Of a DNA stretch of 64,000 nt, positions 54,996-63,914 are shown piece after piece (within the stretch, counting starts at the first letter, position 1; each line of letters begins with the position of its first letter). The stretch is taken from NCBI GenBank assembly GCA_937949725.1, contig CALECT010000078.1, positions 1 through 64,000 of the forward strand, written 5' to 3'. The position numbers and the translations under genes were made by a program. Source of the DNA: an uncultured Pseudanabaenaceae cyanobacterium. GTDB lineage: Bacteria; Cyanobacteriota; Cyanobacteriia; PCC-9006; JAAUQQ01. The notes under the pieces were generated by a model, which made no database searches, had not been told where the DNA came from, and was given only the letters and a program-made list of their open reading frames with translations.

Positions 54996-55853
54996 CTAAA
55001 AAACAATGTCGTCGTCATCTTCTTCCCAGTCCCAAGCGGCTCCAGCGGCAACTGGCACAGGGGCGGTCATGACGGCGGTTGCTGCCGGGGCTGAGGCCGC
55101 TGGAGCAGTGACGCTGACGAGGCTGGGCTGGATCACTCGGCTGCTGGGCTGGCTCGCAGGAGCTGCTGCGGTGAAGCCGGGAGAGGGGGCTGGGTTGGTT
55201 TTGGCTTTCTTGGTGCGCTTTTTGGTTGTTTTGGGGGCTGGAGCTGTTTCAACGGCTGGAATTGCTTCTGCAACAGGAGCTACAACCGGTTGAGGTTTCG
55301 CTGTTGGTAGAGGCGCTGGCTGGGCTATTGCAGCGGGGGCGGTGACGTTCACGGCAGAAACGGGGGCTGGGTCAACGGAGCTGTCTGCCGCTGGAAAATC
55401 ATCTGCGATGTTGGTGAGGTCGTCGGAGGGGATGATGCTGAGGACTTTCTCGATTTGGGCACGGGCGCGACGAGGCATGTGTTTGATAAGGGGGCTGTCG
55501 AAGGCGATCGCGTCCATTTGCACGTGAATGCCGAAGTAGTAAATTGAGGGCTGAAGCTCCAAGCCCGCTGGGGGACCGCTGCGGTTGAAGAAGTCGGGGA
55601 GGCGTCGTTGGAGTAGTTCCTTGAGGATGCGCTCAAGCAGGGCAGTGCCGTCTTCCAGACCCTCCTTGTGGGAGGTCATGGTGATGGAGAGGGGCAGGCT
55701 GTTGAAGCGACCGAAGTGAGCGTGGGCTTCGACCCAGTAGGGCTGGAAGGCGTTGGGCTCCAGTTTGAAGACGATGGAGCTGTCTGTGGCGTAAAAGCTC
55801 CAGTCGAGGGGGATGAGGGCGGGGTTAATGTTTTGGAGAGTGGGGTCGGACAT
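54996..55853 (-). CDS. Hypothetical protein with Pro/Ala-rich tail and acidic end
   Basis: The start at 55853 gives MSDPTLQNINPALIPLDWSFY. The first 150 residues look folded (LEPNAFQPYWVEAHAHFGRFN, LLERILKELLQRRLPDFFNRSG). Residues about 150-270 are Pro/Ala/Val-rich with a basic KTTKKRTKKAKTN patch, likely disordered. It ends in the acidic WDWEEDDDDIVF, which looks like a short binding motif. No family recognised. Minus strand, single gene. Confidence 0.65.
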   Translation of the reverse strand: MSDPTLQNINPALIPLDWSFYATDSSIVFKLEPNAFQPYWVEAHAHFGRFNSLPLSITMTSHKEGLEDGTALLERILKELLQRRLPDFFNRSGPPAGLELQPSIYYFGIHVQMDAIAFDSPLIKHMPRRARAQIEKVLSIIPSDDLTNIADDFPAADSSVDPAPVSAVNVTAPAAIAQPAPLPTAKPQPVVAPVAEAIPAVETAPAPKTTKKRTKKAKTNPAPSPGFTAAAPASQPSSRVIQPSLVSVTAPAASAPAATAVMTAPVPVAAGAAWDWEEDDDDIVF

Positions 55854-55987
55854 GGCGGGAACTCCCGTGCTGTTTTTGATCCATAAGAACAAAATAGTAC
55901 AAATGTTTTATTTAAGCAATTTGCTTTAGATCTATAACTGCCATTCATGGCCCTATAGATGTTCTATGCGATGGTACTCAGGCAAAT

Positions 55988-57745
55988 TTAGACTTCGAGG
56001 GTTTCCCCGGCTAGGCCGCTTTCTTCCATAACTTCGTCGCTGGACCAGGCTTCGAGGTCGAAGAGGGGGAGTTGGCCATTGTCGGGCTTGGCCTTGCTGC
56101 GTTTTCGGCCTTTTTTGCCTTTGTGGGGCTTGACATCGACGTGGGCGATGAACCAGGTGCGGAGGATTTTGGCTTGGCGCTCGTCCAAATGATCTAGATC
56201 GAGGGCGGGGGGAAATAGTTTTAGGTCTTTTGTTGCAGCCCAGCCGGTAGAGAAGGCTTCTTGGGGCTGGAGGGCGTGGGCGGGGCGATCGCCGCCAAAG
56301 GGCGTCCAGTCTTCAGGCATTCGGGCCAGATAAGGGACGATGTTGGCTCGGCTGAGAAATTTACCCCGCTGGGCTTCGAGGATTTTCACGCGGCGTTGGC
56401 GAGCGTCTTTGTAGTCGAGGATGGGCGCGGCGTAGCCGCAGGCCTGGCGTTCTAGCAGGGGCGGGTCGCCTAGCTGGTCTGAGGGTAGATGGGCTAGTTC
56501 AGGTACCCAATGTTTGATGAAGTCGCCGTCGGGATCGCAACGGTCTACGGCGACTTGGCCAGGGTTATAGATGCGGGTCCAGCTTTTGTTGAGGCAGTGG
56601 GTAACGCCTGCCTGCATGGCCCATTGGTAATGGTCGATGGGGCAGTCGCCGTCGATCAGGTGTTGCATAAAGTGGAGGGCACCGTAGCGCCAGTCCATGC
56701 CCAACAGGTTGCTGAGGAAGCTGGCGTAGATGGCGCGGCTGCGGAAGTTGAGGGCTTTCCAGCCGCCGGTTCCGATGAGGCAGCGGGCGGCGGCATCCAC
56801 GATGGGGAAGCCGGTTTGGCCCAAGCGCCAGGCGTTGTAGAGGTCTTCGTCGAAGTCCCAGTCGTCTTCGTCAAAGATGCTGTAGAGCGATCGCAATTCC
56901 AATTGCGGTAGATACCGAAATCGCTGGGTAAAGCCACTGCCCCAGCGCAGGCGAGAGATCAGCTGACGGCGGCTGCGTTGGACCCGCAGGTCGGGGTTGG
57001 GGCGAAGATATTTCTCGGTGAGTTGGTAGCATTCGCGGACGGAAATGGCCCCGAACTTTACATGGGGACTAATGCCGGTGGTGGCTTCGGCACCGGGGTA
57101 GGAGAGCTGCCAGTAATAGCGATCGCTCTTGTACAGCGCAAACTCCTGGAGCAATCGCCGCGCTGCCGCTGTCCCGGCAGGAGGCTGGGGCTTTTGCAGG
57201 TCAGGCACCAAGCCGAGGTCTGCAACGCTGGGAATTGCTTCGCCGGGAATCTCAGCGGGAACGGCAATGTCTTTCGGCGTGGGAACGAGGGATTGGCGCA
57301 CATGGTCATACCAGAGGGAACGGTATTTGGGGTAGGCCATGAGTTCGCCGTCGCCACCAATGGGTTCGAACCAGCGAATCCGCATTCCCGCCTGGTCTAG
57401 GGCTGCATTAACGGCGGCATCGCGAACGCGTCCGTAAATCCGTTCATAGTCAATGTAGGCATATATGCCTTCGGCTCCGGTCTCATGGATTAGCTTCGGC
57501 AACACCTCACTGGGATCGCCAAAGCGAATAATCAACCTGCCGCCCCTGGCTTTCAGGTCTTGGTCGAGGCTGTGCAGGCAGTTGAGCATAAACTCAACCC
57601 GCGCGGTCGCCACCTCCGGGTGGTGCAATAGGGCCTGGTCTAAAATGAACACCGGAATCACGTCACCCCGCATGGCGGCGCGATAAATCGGGGCGTGGTC
57701 TGCAATGCGCAGGTCGCGACGAAACCAAACGATTGTTCGGGTCAT
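55988..57745 (-). CDS. Photolyase/cryptochrome family protein with C-terminal extension
   Basis: The 585-residue protein has an N-terminal antenna-binding domain (TIVWFRRDLRIADHAPI) and an FAD domain (about 200-470) with GCGPLSNLLGMD-like FRSRAIYASFLSNLLGMDWRYGALHF, the WTRIYNPGQVAVDRCDPDGDFI block and INR-like WDFDEDLYNAWR. The end carries a basic KGKKGRKRSKAK segment and an acidic tail, absent from minimal photolyases. It repairs UV photoproducts or senses blue light; these cannot be separated from sequence. Confidence 0.9.
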   Translation of the reverse strand: MTRTIVWFRRDLRIADHAPIYRAAMRGDVIPVFILDQALLHHPEVATARVEFMLNCLHSLDQDLKARGGRLIIRFGDPSEVLPKLIHETGAEGIYAYIDYERIYGRVRDAAVNAALDQAGMRIRWFEPIGGDGELMAYPKYRSLWYDHVRQSLVPTPKDIAVPAEIPGEAIPSVADLGLVPDLQKPQPPAGTAAARRLLQEFALYKSDRYYWQLSYPGAEATTGISPHVKFGAISVRECYQLTEKYLRPNPDLRVQRSRRQLISRLRWGSGFTQRFRYLPQLELRSLYSIFDEDDWDFDEDLYNAWRLGQTGFPIVDAAARCLIGTGGWKALNFRSRAIYASFLSNLLGMDWRYGALHFMQHLIDGDCPIDHYQWAMQAGVTHCLNKSWTRIYNPGQVAVDRCDPDGDFIKHWVPELAHLPSDQLGDPPLLERQACGYAAPILDYKDARQRRVKILEAQRGKFLSRANIVPYLARMPEDWTPFGGDRPAHALQPQEAFSTGWAATKDLKLFPPALDLDHLDERQAKILRTWFIAHVDVKPHKGKKGRKRSKAKPDNGQLPLFDLEAWSSDEVMEESGLAGETLEV

Positions 57746-57831
57746 GATCTGCGAGTCATCGAGTCAGTCGACTATTCATTGGAATGATTGTGCATCAGGT
57801 CTCTTCGGCAAAAAATGAGGAATAGCAGTTA

Positions 57832-58236
57832 GTGGATAAGCCTTCTCAGACAAAACAGCTTCATCGAGGTCATGGGACCCGTCGTCGGAAGCCTTGGGCC
57901 ATGTTCGCCTGGGCTTGGTCTGTCCTTATTGTGCTGATTTGTTTATTGCCTTACAACCCTCCGGGGCCGCCCTCCGATTTGCCCTTAGATAAGCTGGCTC
58001 ACTTTCTCTTGTTTGCTGGGTTTGGGACGTTGTGGCTTAAGGCTTACCCCAGAAAGTTAGTGATGATTGCCATCGCTGGGACCGTTTTTGGACTGGCGAT
58101 CGAAATCCTGCAATCTGCTTTGGATTGGGGTCGCATGGGCGAAGGGGCCGATCTCGCCGCAGATTGTATTGGCCTGTTCTTTGCCCTTGGGGTCGGTGTT
58201 TGCTGGGGTCGTTCGCGACGCCTAGGCCAAGGTTAA
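57832..58236 (+). CDS. VanZ-like membrane protein
   Basis: The GTG-started 134-residue protein has membrane helices at about residues 23-41 (WAMFAWAWSVLIVLICLLP), 52-68 (KLAHFLLFAGFGTLWLK) and 74-98 (KLVMIAIAGTVFGLAIEILQ) with the VanZ pattern DKLAHFLLFAGFG and EILQSALDWGRMGEGADLAADCIGL. VanZ-like proteins are widespread; in Gram-positive bacteria one gives low-level teicoplanin resistance. Here the role is unknown. Confidence 0.85.
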   Translation: MDKPSQTKQLHRGHGTRRRKPWAMFAWAWSVLIVLICLLPYNPPGPPSDLPLDKLAHFLLFAGFGTLWLKAYPRKLVMIAIAGTVFGLAIEILQSALDWGRMGEGADLAADCIGLFFALGVGVCWGRSRRLGQG

Positions 58237-58366
58237 GCAGCGTTAAATGTTATTGCAGGACTGGTGGAAGGAATGGCTCAGAAGAGCATTTTTTCAAAGC
58301 TGCTTTTAGGCTGAAGGTGGGTAGGTATTCGCGAACGGATTACCTCTAATTCCCTTTTCCGGGACA

Positions 58367-58391
58367 CGGACCTGCAAAGGCCCTTTTTTTG
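58367..58391 (+). terminator. Weak terminator after the VanZ-like gene
   Basis: GGACCT and AGGCCC pair imperfectly around a short loop and are followed by seven T residues (58384-58390), 130 bp past the stop. Confidence 0.5.
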
Positions 58392-58489
58392 TCCCTGCTT
58401 TTGGCAATAACCAAAAACAGCTTTAATAAGCCCTTTTTGAACAAGCCTTTGCAAAATTTCTACCGTTTGGTCACCGTTTGGATTCTCCT

Positions 58490-58810
58490 ATGCAAACTCC
58501 CAAGAACTATCGCCTGGCTTGCACCCTCACTTTCGGTGATATTTACGGCCAAATCATCATCTGGCTGATTGTTATTTTCCTGAGCTTGGCGGCGGCGCTG
58601 GCACTGATGGGAGCTGGCTCACCCGTTTATGCCCTGGCGACTGTGGGATTGATTTTGGTTCTTTCTCTGCCATTCCTACTGTTCGCTTTTGTTACAACCT
58701 TGCTGAATAACTTAGAGATTCGCAGCGTTGATCCGGCCTTCCAAGTTGCGAATTCTGGCGGAAATGAGACTGAAAGGGCCGCTGGTGGAACGGCTCAACC
58801 GGTGAGTTAG
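58490..58810 (+). CDS. Small membrane protein with two helices
   Basis: Starting at 58490 the 106-residue product MQTPKNYRLACTLTFGDIYG has two hydrophobic segments, IIIWLIVIFLSLAAALALMG and YALATVGLILVLSLPFLLFAFVT, then a polar tail. It resembles small cyanobacterial hypothetical membrane proteins. Function unknown. No strong ribosome-binding site. Confidence 0.6.
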   Translation: MQTPKNYRLACTLTFGDIYGQIIIWLIVIFLSLAAALALMGAGSPVYALATVGLILVLSLPFLLFAFVTTLLNNLEIRSVDPAFQVANSGGNETERAAGGTAQPVS

Positions 58811-58859
58811 GCCTAGATTTGGCCTTCGTCATAGGCCAGTCGTTAACTGAATTTCCTGG

Positions 58860-58917
58860 GAGACGGGGTGAGCAATAGATTGTCGTGGTAACGGCGATGG
58901 AATGCTTGCCCCGTCTC
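58860..58917. repeat. Inverted repeat downstream of the 58490-58810 gene
   Basis: GAGACGGGG (58860-58868) and CCCCGTCTC (58909-58917) are exact complements and extend with AGCA/TGCT; a 40-bp loop separates them. It may end the transcript. The 440 bp from 58811 to the next start contain nothing else I can support. Confidence 0.6.
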
Positions 58918-59247
58918 TATTGGGGCCAGCATCTTAGGGGAACGTTGGTTTACGAAGCTCGTCTAAGGATATATCCATTGCAAAGCGAATATCTGGATCA
59001 GACTGGCCTTGGCGCGTAAATCATAACCAGAGATTCTGGGAATCCTAGGCTTGTAAAGCCTCATTAAATTACGGGTTTTACCCCTGGGCTGTAACTTGCA
59101 AAGTGCAGGAAACTTCCTAGAATCTAGATGGGGATAATTACGAAATCTCCGAAAGTCACAGCGAGTCCGCTGGTGTAGAAAGATTCTGGGTAAGCCACTG
59201 TGGTGGATGACCGGTCTCCTCTGGCCAAAAAAGAGAATGGGTGTCAC

Positions 59248-59886
59248 ATGTTACTAGCGGAGTTGTCAGCTCAAGCGCCAGCCGTCTGCAAGTTGTTGAT
59301 GGAACGGCGTCAATACCGTACTTGCCACATTAGTGTGCCTGACTTGGAGCAGCACCTCAGTGCGATTCAGGCCGGGGAGGGGGAGTTTTACAGCTTCTAC
59401 CGGGTGTTCCCTGAGGAGATGAAGCTGCTCCATGTGGTGAGCAAGTTGGGGAATAAAGGCGATCGCATGGCCATTACCCAATCTCCCAAGGGCTATACTC
59501 TCTGGGTGCAGGAGCCGGACGCCAAGTTACTGTCGAATCCTGCTTCTCCGCTTCATGGCCAAGAAGATATTGCCTACGCCCGCTTCTTGCCAGTAAATGC
59601 AATTTATTACCCCTGCATGGTGGAAGTGCCAGAGGGGCGCAAGTATCTTTCTTTAGCGATAGAAGGCAATTACTATCGCTTTTTTAAGCTGGAAAAGGAT
59701 TTTCAGCGAGTCATGAATGTGGCGGGTCGTTTGTCTCGCCAGGGCTCCGAAGTGCTGATTGCGACGGCAAAAGGGGTGCTAGATAAGGTGGCTCAGCATA
59801 TTGATCCCGATACTTTGGGCAGTATCGATGATGGCTATGTTATTTGCCTGCTGGAACCTGAAGCAAAGCTCGTTACGCCCGATTAG
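59248..59886 (+). CDS. Conserved hypothetical protein
   Basis: From the ATG at 59248 the 212-residue product starts MLLAELSAQAPAVCKLLMERR. I do not recognise the family. It is soluble and beta-rich (EGEFYSFYRVFPEEMKLLHVVSK, YTLWVQEPDAKLL, YLSLAIEGNYYRFFKLEKDF) with two related half-domains, suggesting an internal duplication. A GTG start at 59200 would add 16 poorly conserved residues. truB follows 106 bp downstream. Confidence 0.65.
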   Translation: MLLAELSAQAPAVCKLLMERRQYRTCHISVPDLEQHLSAIQAGEGEFYSFYRVFPEEMKLLHVVSKLGNKGDRMAITQSPKGYTLWVQEPDAKLLSNPASPLHGQEDIAYARFLPVNAIYYPCMVEVPEGRKYLSLAIEGNYYRFFKLEKDFQRVMNVAGRLSRQGSEVLIATAKGVLDKVAQHIDPDTLGSIDDGYVICLLEPEAKLVTPD

Positions 59887-59992
59887 CATTAGGCGGCATT
59901 GGTTCTAGTCTGCATCCTTCGCTTCTGTGGCATTTGAACTCAAATAGCCTCTAGGATTGGTATGGCTATTTCGCAATGGGACGGATCGATTC

Positions 59993-60892
59993 TTGTACGG
60001 GCTGCTTAATCTCCACAAACCGGCTGGCTGGACATCCCACGATTGCGTTGGCAAACTGCGGCGACTGTTGGGGACGAAGAAAATTGGCCATGGCGGGACG
60101 CTGGACCCCGCTGCGACGGGGGTGTTGCCGGTGGCGGTGGGCAAGGCAACGCGCTTGCTCCAGTATTTGCCAACGGATAAGGCTTATATCGGTAAGGCTC
60201 GGCTGGGGGTTACGACCAGCACCGACGATTTGGAAGGGGAGGTGCTGCGGGAGGTTGATGCCATTGGGGTAACCCAGGCTCAAGTCGAAGCGTTATTGCC
60301 TCAGTTCTTAGGAGAGATTACTCAAGTTCCGCCGCGCTACAGTGCGATTCAGGTGGATGGCAAGCGGTTATATGACCTTGCCCGTGAGGGAAAAGAGTTT
60401 GAGGTGCCTAAGCGGGAGGTGGTAGTTCACAGCATTGAGCTGCTGAGTTGGGAGCCCGGTGATAAATATGTGGATGTGGAATTGGCGATCGCCTGTGGCC
60501 CCGGCACCTACATTCGCTCCATTGCAAGAGACCTGGGTGAGCTTCTGGGCGTGGGCGGAACCCTAGCTAGCCTAATTCGCACCAAGAGCTGCGGCCTAGA
60601 ATTAGCAGATAGTTTGACATTGGAAAAGCTTGAAGCCCAGCTGGCTAACGAGACCTTTGCGCTGCTGAATCCTGAGCAGGTGTTGGGGCATATTGATGCG
60701 ATCGCCCTTACACCAGACTTAGTCCGCCGCTGGAATTTTGGTCAGCGTTTGCCGAGGTCGGAAGAGCCGTCCCCAGAGCCCCTGCGGGTCACTGATGAAG
60801 CGGGGGCCTTGTTGGGCATCGGTGAGTTGAAGCTAGGGGAGCAGGGTGTGACGATCCTCTCACCAAAGTTGGTTTTGAATGGAGAGGGATGA
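59993..60892 (+). CDS. truB: tRNA pseudouridine(55) synthase
   Basis: TruB makes pseudouridine 55 in the T-loop of tRNAs. A TTG start at 59993 gives MYGLLNLHKPAGWTSHDC, the expected family N-terminus, with GGGACGG upstream; a longer in-frame start at 59957 is not family-like. Catalytic Asp38 is in GGTLDPAATG, followed by VPPRYSAIQVDGKRLYDLAR and YIRSIARDLGE. The length of 299 residues is normal for the cyanobacterial form with its C-terminal extension. Confidence 0.95.
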   Translation: MYGLLNLHKPAGWTSHDCVGKLRRLLGTKKIGHGGTLDPAATGVLPVAVGKATRLLQYLPTDKAYIGKARLGVTTSTDDLEGEVLREVDAIGVTQAQVEALLPQFLGEITQVPPRYSAIQVDGKRLYDLAREGKEFEVPKREVVVHSIELLSWEPGDKYVDVELAIACGPGTYIRSIARDLGELLGVGGTLASLIRTKSCGLELADSLTLEKLEAQLANETFALLNPEQVLGHIDAIALTPDLVRRWNFGQRLPRSEEPSPEPLRVTDEAGALLGIGELKLGEQGVTILSPKLVLNGEG

Positions 60893-60952
60893 GAGTAGGC
60901 GATAGATAGTTGCTGAAACATCCACTGCCTACTTTTGTGCTCAGATGCATTC

Positions 60953-61432
60953 TTATGTGCAGTTCTTGAGCGTGGATTCAAATCGCTTACGCTCAGTCAG
61001 TTGTATGTCCCACCCTGGCGTATTCCACCAGCTGCCGCGCTGATCTGATTCCACCCAAAATTCGAGGCTTTGGATTTCCCCATCTTCAAGGATGAGCTTG
61101 GGGTATTCGGGATAGTCGGTATCTGCCGTTTGGTCGTAGTCCTTGCCCAAGAAGTTCATTGTGGTACTGAGGCCCAGGTAAGGGCTGACTTCTTCGGTGC
61201 CAATGCCCATAAGGAATTCGTCGTCGTAGCAGATGGTGCCGGTGAATTGATTGCCTTCCAGAGAGCCTGCGGTGACATCTACGACAATGTCATAGGTTTG
61301 GATGGCGGCTTGGGCGGGGATTGCGAGGTTGCTGCTGAGGATGACGCCCACGCTAGCTGGCAAAGCCATGGTGCAGTAAGCGAACCGGCAGCAGGCGAAC
61401 CGAAGGATGCTGGAAGCTAGGGGGCGAGTCAT
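60953..61432 (-). CDS. Exported hypothetical protein
   Basis: The start at 61432 (MTRPLASSILRFACC) gives 159 residues; another ATG at 61369 (MALPASVGVILSSNLAIPAQA) would start right at a compact signal peptide. The mature part is acidic and Thr/Tyr-rich (TGTICYDDEFLMGIGTEEVSPYLGL) with a late GSWWNTPGWDIQ segment. It resembles small exported proteins near PEP-CTERM types, but no such anchor is present. Function unknown. Confidence 0.6.
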   Translation of the reverse strand: MTRPLASSILRFACCRFAYCTMALPASVGVILSSNLAIPAQAAIQTYDIVVDVTAGSLEGNQFTGTICYDDEFLMGIGTEEVSPYLGLSTTMNFLGKDYDQTADTDYPEYPKLILEDGEIQSLEFWVESDQRGSWWNTPGWDIQLTERKRFESTLKNCT

Positions 61433-61511
61433 AGGGAAATGGGGTGGCAATTCTCCGTTTAGGTTAGCTTGCGAGGGGCCGTTTGGGACCTAGACAAGCT
61501 GATTTTTGTGA

Positions 61512-62573
61512 CTATTTGCTGAGTCGGTGGTTGAAGATTTCATCCCCCATTGGGGCGGCTGCAAAGCCTTTGCCCGGTGGGACAGGTGGGTAGTTGGCTA
61601 GGACGATGACGGTGGTTTGGCTGGGGAGATGGAGGGCGAGGGAGGATTGGTAGCCGCCGGTGCCGCCATCGTGCCAGTGGAGGGTGATATTGCTGTAGGG
61701 CAGGGGGCGGATGAACCAGCCGAGGCCGATAGCCATGTTGTCGCTGAGGTCATTGTCGGGTTTGCGATCGCTCCGGATGCTGCGTTGTTGCTGCTGGCAG
61801 AGGGCCATGGCCGCTGCGAGGGGATTGTTGGACTCAGCCTCGGCCTGTAGGTTTGCTACGGCGAATTTGAGCAGATCTGAAACGGTGGAGCGGAGGGCTC
61901 CGCAGCCGGGGATGGCGGGGAGGTCCCAGTTTGGAGTGGGTTTGCTGCTTTTTCGGGTGGGAACGTAGCCGGGGATGAGGCGTTGCTGTTGGTCGGGGCT
62001 GAGCTGGATGGTGGTGTCGGCCATGCTCAGGGGCTGGGTGATGTGCTGCTGGATGAGCTTGATGTAGGGCGTGTCAGTGACGGTTTCGAGGATGTGCCCT
62101 AGGAGACCGACGGCGAGGTTTGAGTATTCGAATTGGCCGATGCGTTTGGTGCGTTTGTAGCGGTTGAGAAATTTGTAGAGGTCGGCGGTGCTGTAGTTGA
62201 GATAGGGGTTGGCGGGATTTTTGAGGAGGGACCAGATGAGGTTGCGGGGGAGCCTGGGCAGGCCGGAGTGGTGGGTGCTGAGGCTGCGGAGGGTGATGGC
62301 TTTGGGGAAGTTTGGCAGGTCCAGCAGGTTGCTGACGGAGTCATCTAGGCCAAGGGTGCCTCTCTGCACCAGCTTTGCGAGGAGGATGGCGGTGAAGACT
62401 TTGGTGACGGAGCCGATTTCGTAAATAGAATTATCGCTAGGCGGGTGGGTTTGGCCGAAGTGGTGGGTTTCGGCTTGGCCGTTTTGGCAGATGCCGATGG
62501 AGAGGCTTAGGTTGGGGCGATCGGCAGTGGCTGCTTCGGCTAGTTCTTCAATTAAAGATCTGTCGATATCCAT
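61512..62573 (-). CDS. Beta-lactamase-fold serine hydrolase (class C/esterase type)
   Basis: The 353-residue protein has the serine hydrolase motifs Ser55-x-x-Lys58 (GSVTKVF), Tyr150-Ser-Asn152 (EYSNLAVG) and a C-terminal HDGGTGGYQS in place of KTG. Family members hydrolyse esters, amides or D-amino-acid peptides; the substrate is unknown. No signal peptide. Its ATG overlaps the stop of the preceding nuclease-like gene (TGATG), so translation is probably coupled. Confidence 0.85.
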   Translation of the reverse strand: MDIDRSLIEELAEAATADRPNLSLSIGICQNGQAETHHFGQTHPPSDNSIYEIGSVTKVFTAILLAKLVQRGTLGLDDSVSNLLDLPNFPKAITLRSLSTHHSGLPRLPRNLIWSLLKNPANPYLNYSTADLYKFLNRYKRTKRIGQFEYSNLAVGLLGHILETVTDTPYIKLIQQHITQPLSMADTTIQLSPDQQQRLIPGYVPTRKSSKPTPNWDLPAIPGCGALRSTVSDLLKFAVANLQAEAESNNPLAAAMALCQQQQRSIRSDRKPDNDLSDNMAIGLGWFIRPLPYSNITLHWHDGGTGGYQSSLALHLPSQTTVIVLANYPPVPPGKGFAAAPMGDEIFNHRLSK

Positions 62574-63220
62574 CAGCGAATTTCATTGCCTAGATATTTC
62601 AAAATACTTAGAACCTCTGCCAGTTCGTTGTCAGGGCTCAGGAAAGAGAAGACTTTTGAGGTTGCGTATTGAGCGGACTGGAGTTGGTCTTCTGCGGTTC
62701 GCTCTAGTTTGACGAACACAAAGTCGCTGCCATTCAAGATCAGTCCAAATGTGGTGAGCTGAGGGCTCGCGAGCATGTAGCTCAGGGTTTGGGGCAATGC
62801 TTTGGTTAGGGAGAAGTCGCTCATTTTTGATTCAATGACCAAAATCCAGAGCTGATTTTGAAGAACTAGGGCATCAATGGCTCCCCGTACAGTCACTTCA
62901 TCGTCAGAGTCGAAGCTGCTGATTACGGTTTCCGCTTCAGCGCGTATGGCAAAGGGGGGTTCGTAGAATCCGGCGAGTTCGAGCAGTGGGGAGAGGACGA
63001 CCATTTTGACTGCGCCTTCAAGTACGGGAGGTGTGCGCAGTAGGTAGTTGAAATAGGTTTTGATGCGAGCTAAGCGCTCTGTCTCGCTGGGCGTGGCTGG
63101 TGCTTGGGTTTGAGCAGTGCGCCATTCGCTGAAAAAGCCTGGGTCTTTAGCTGCCGCTAGGCCAAAGTGTTGTTCTAGTTGGGCCAAGGTGACTTGACTT
63201 GCTCGAATGGCTTGAACCAT
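62573..63220 (-). CDS. PD-(D/E)xK nuclease-like protein (first paralog)
   Basis: The 215-residue protein has a PD-(D/E)xK arrangement: Glu69 (LEGAVK), Asp116 (GAIDALVL), Glu130-Ser-Lys132 (VIESKMS) and Gln144-x3-Tyr148 (PQTLSY). Such proteins are common in cyanobacteria, often labelled restriction subunit R-like without any restriction system. It is similar in layout to the next gene upstream and lies in the same operon with the hydrolase. Activity is inferred only. Confidence 0.8.
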   Translation of the reverse strand: MVQAIRASQVTLAQLEQHFGLAAAKDPGFFSEWRTAQTQAPATPSETERLARIKTYFNYLLRTPPVLEGAVKMVVLSPLLELAGFYEPPFAIRAEAETVISSFDSDDEVTVRGAIDALVLQNQLWILVIESKMSDFSLTKALPQTLSYMLASPQLTTFGLILNGSDFVFVKLERTAEDQLQSAQYATSKVFSFLSPDNELAEVLSILKYLGNEIR

Positions 63221-63281
63221 GGCCGGTCATGCTCGTGATTGAAAGCTCGCGTTGCTCTGGTGTCTCTATACTAGCGCAGGG

Positions 63282-63914
63282 TTAATCGTGCAAGACTCTT
63301 CGGCCTAGGGCTTTGAGGATTTGGGCGACTGTGCCTAGCTCGTGGTGGCGGGGGAAAAGGGAGAAGGAGCGGGAGGTGTCGTATTCACCGTTGGCGCTGA
63401 GTTTGAGGAAGACAAATTCGTCGCCGTTGGTGGCCATGCCGTAGTTAGGACATTTTCGGTCCGGGTTGGCGGCCATGCAGGCGAGGAGTTGAGGGAAGGC
63501 GGCGGGGACGGAGATGCTCGTGCGTTTGGATTCTACGGTGAGGATCCAGAGCTGTTCTTGTAAAACTAAAACGTCGATGAAACCTTTGATGGTTTCTTCT
63601 GGCTCTTGTAGCTCTAGGGCAATGCCGTAGGGAGATTTGATTCGGTAGGGCGGATCGACGAAGCCGAGGAGTTCTAGCAGGGGGCAGGTGACGATGAGGT
63701 TGATGGTGCCTTCGAGGAGAAGACCGTCGCTACGCTGGTAGTCGTAGCGTTGCTTGATGCGATCTACACTGCTCTGCTCTTGGGAGGAGAGAGTGGGTAA
63801 ATTATTTAGCCATTCAGGGAAAAAGTCGTTGCGCTGGGTCTGGGTGAGGCCAAGGCGTTCTTGCAGGTCGCCCATTGTCGCGATTGTGTCTCTGACTCCA
63901 GTGCTGGCGACCAT
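63282..63914 (-). CDS. PD-(D/E)xK nuclease-like protein (second paralog)
   Basis: The 210-residue protein shares with its downstream neighbour the pattern LEGTINLIV, GFIDVLVLQEQLWILTVESK and FPQLLACM, giving Asp114, Glu128-Ser-Lys130 and Gln142. The closing Tyr of QxxxY is Cys here. The start may be the internal ATG at 63875 (MGDLQERLGLTQTQRN). It is the first gene of the operon as far as the window shows. Confidence 0.78.
   Translation of the reverse strand: MVASTGVRDTIATMGDLQERLGLTQTQRNDFFPEWLNNLPTLSSQEQSSVDRIKQRYDYQRSDGLLLEGTINLIVTCPLLELLGFVDPPYRIKSPYGIALELQEPEETIKGFIDVLVLQEQLWILTVESKRTSISVPAAFPQLLACMAANPDRKCPNYGMATNGDEFVFLKLSANGEYDTSRSFSLFPRHHELGTVAQILKALGRRVLHD

Noticed and set aside
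54610..54999. 129-codon frame between the hydrolase and the acidic-tail gene
   Set aside because: Its middle and end are inverted-repeat DNA; only the hydrophobic stretch near 54790-54900 looks protein-like, without a start signal.
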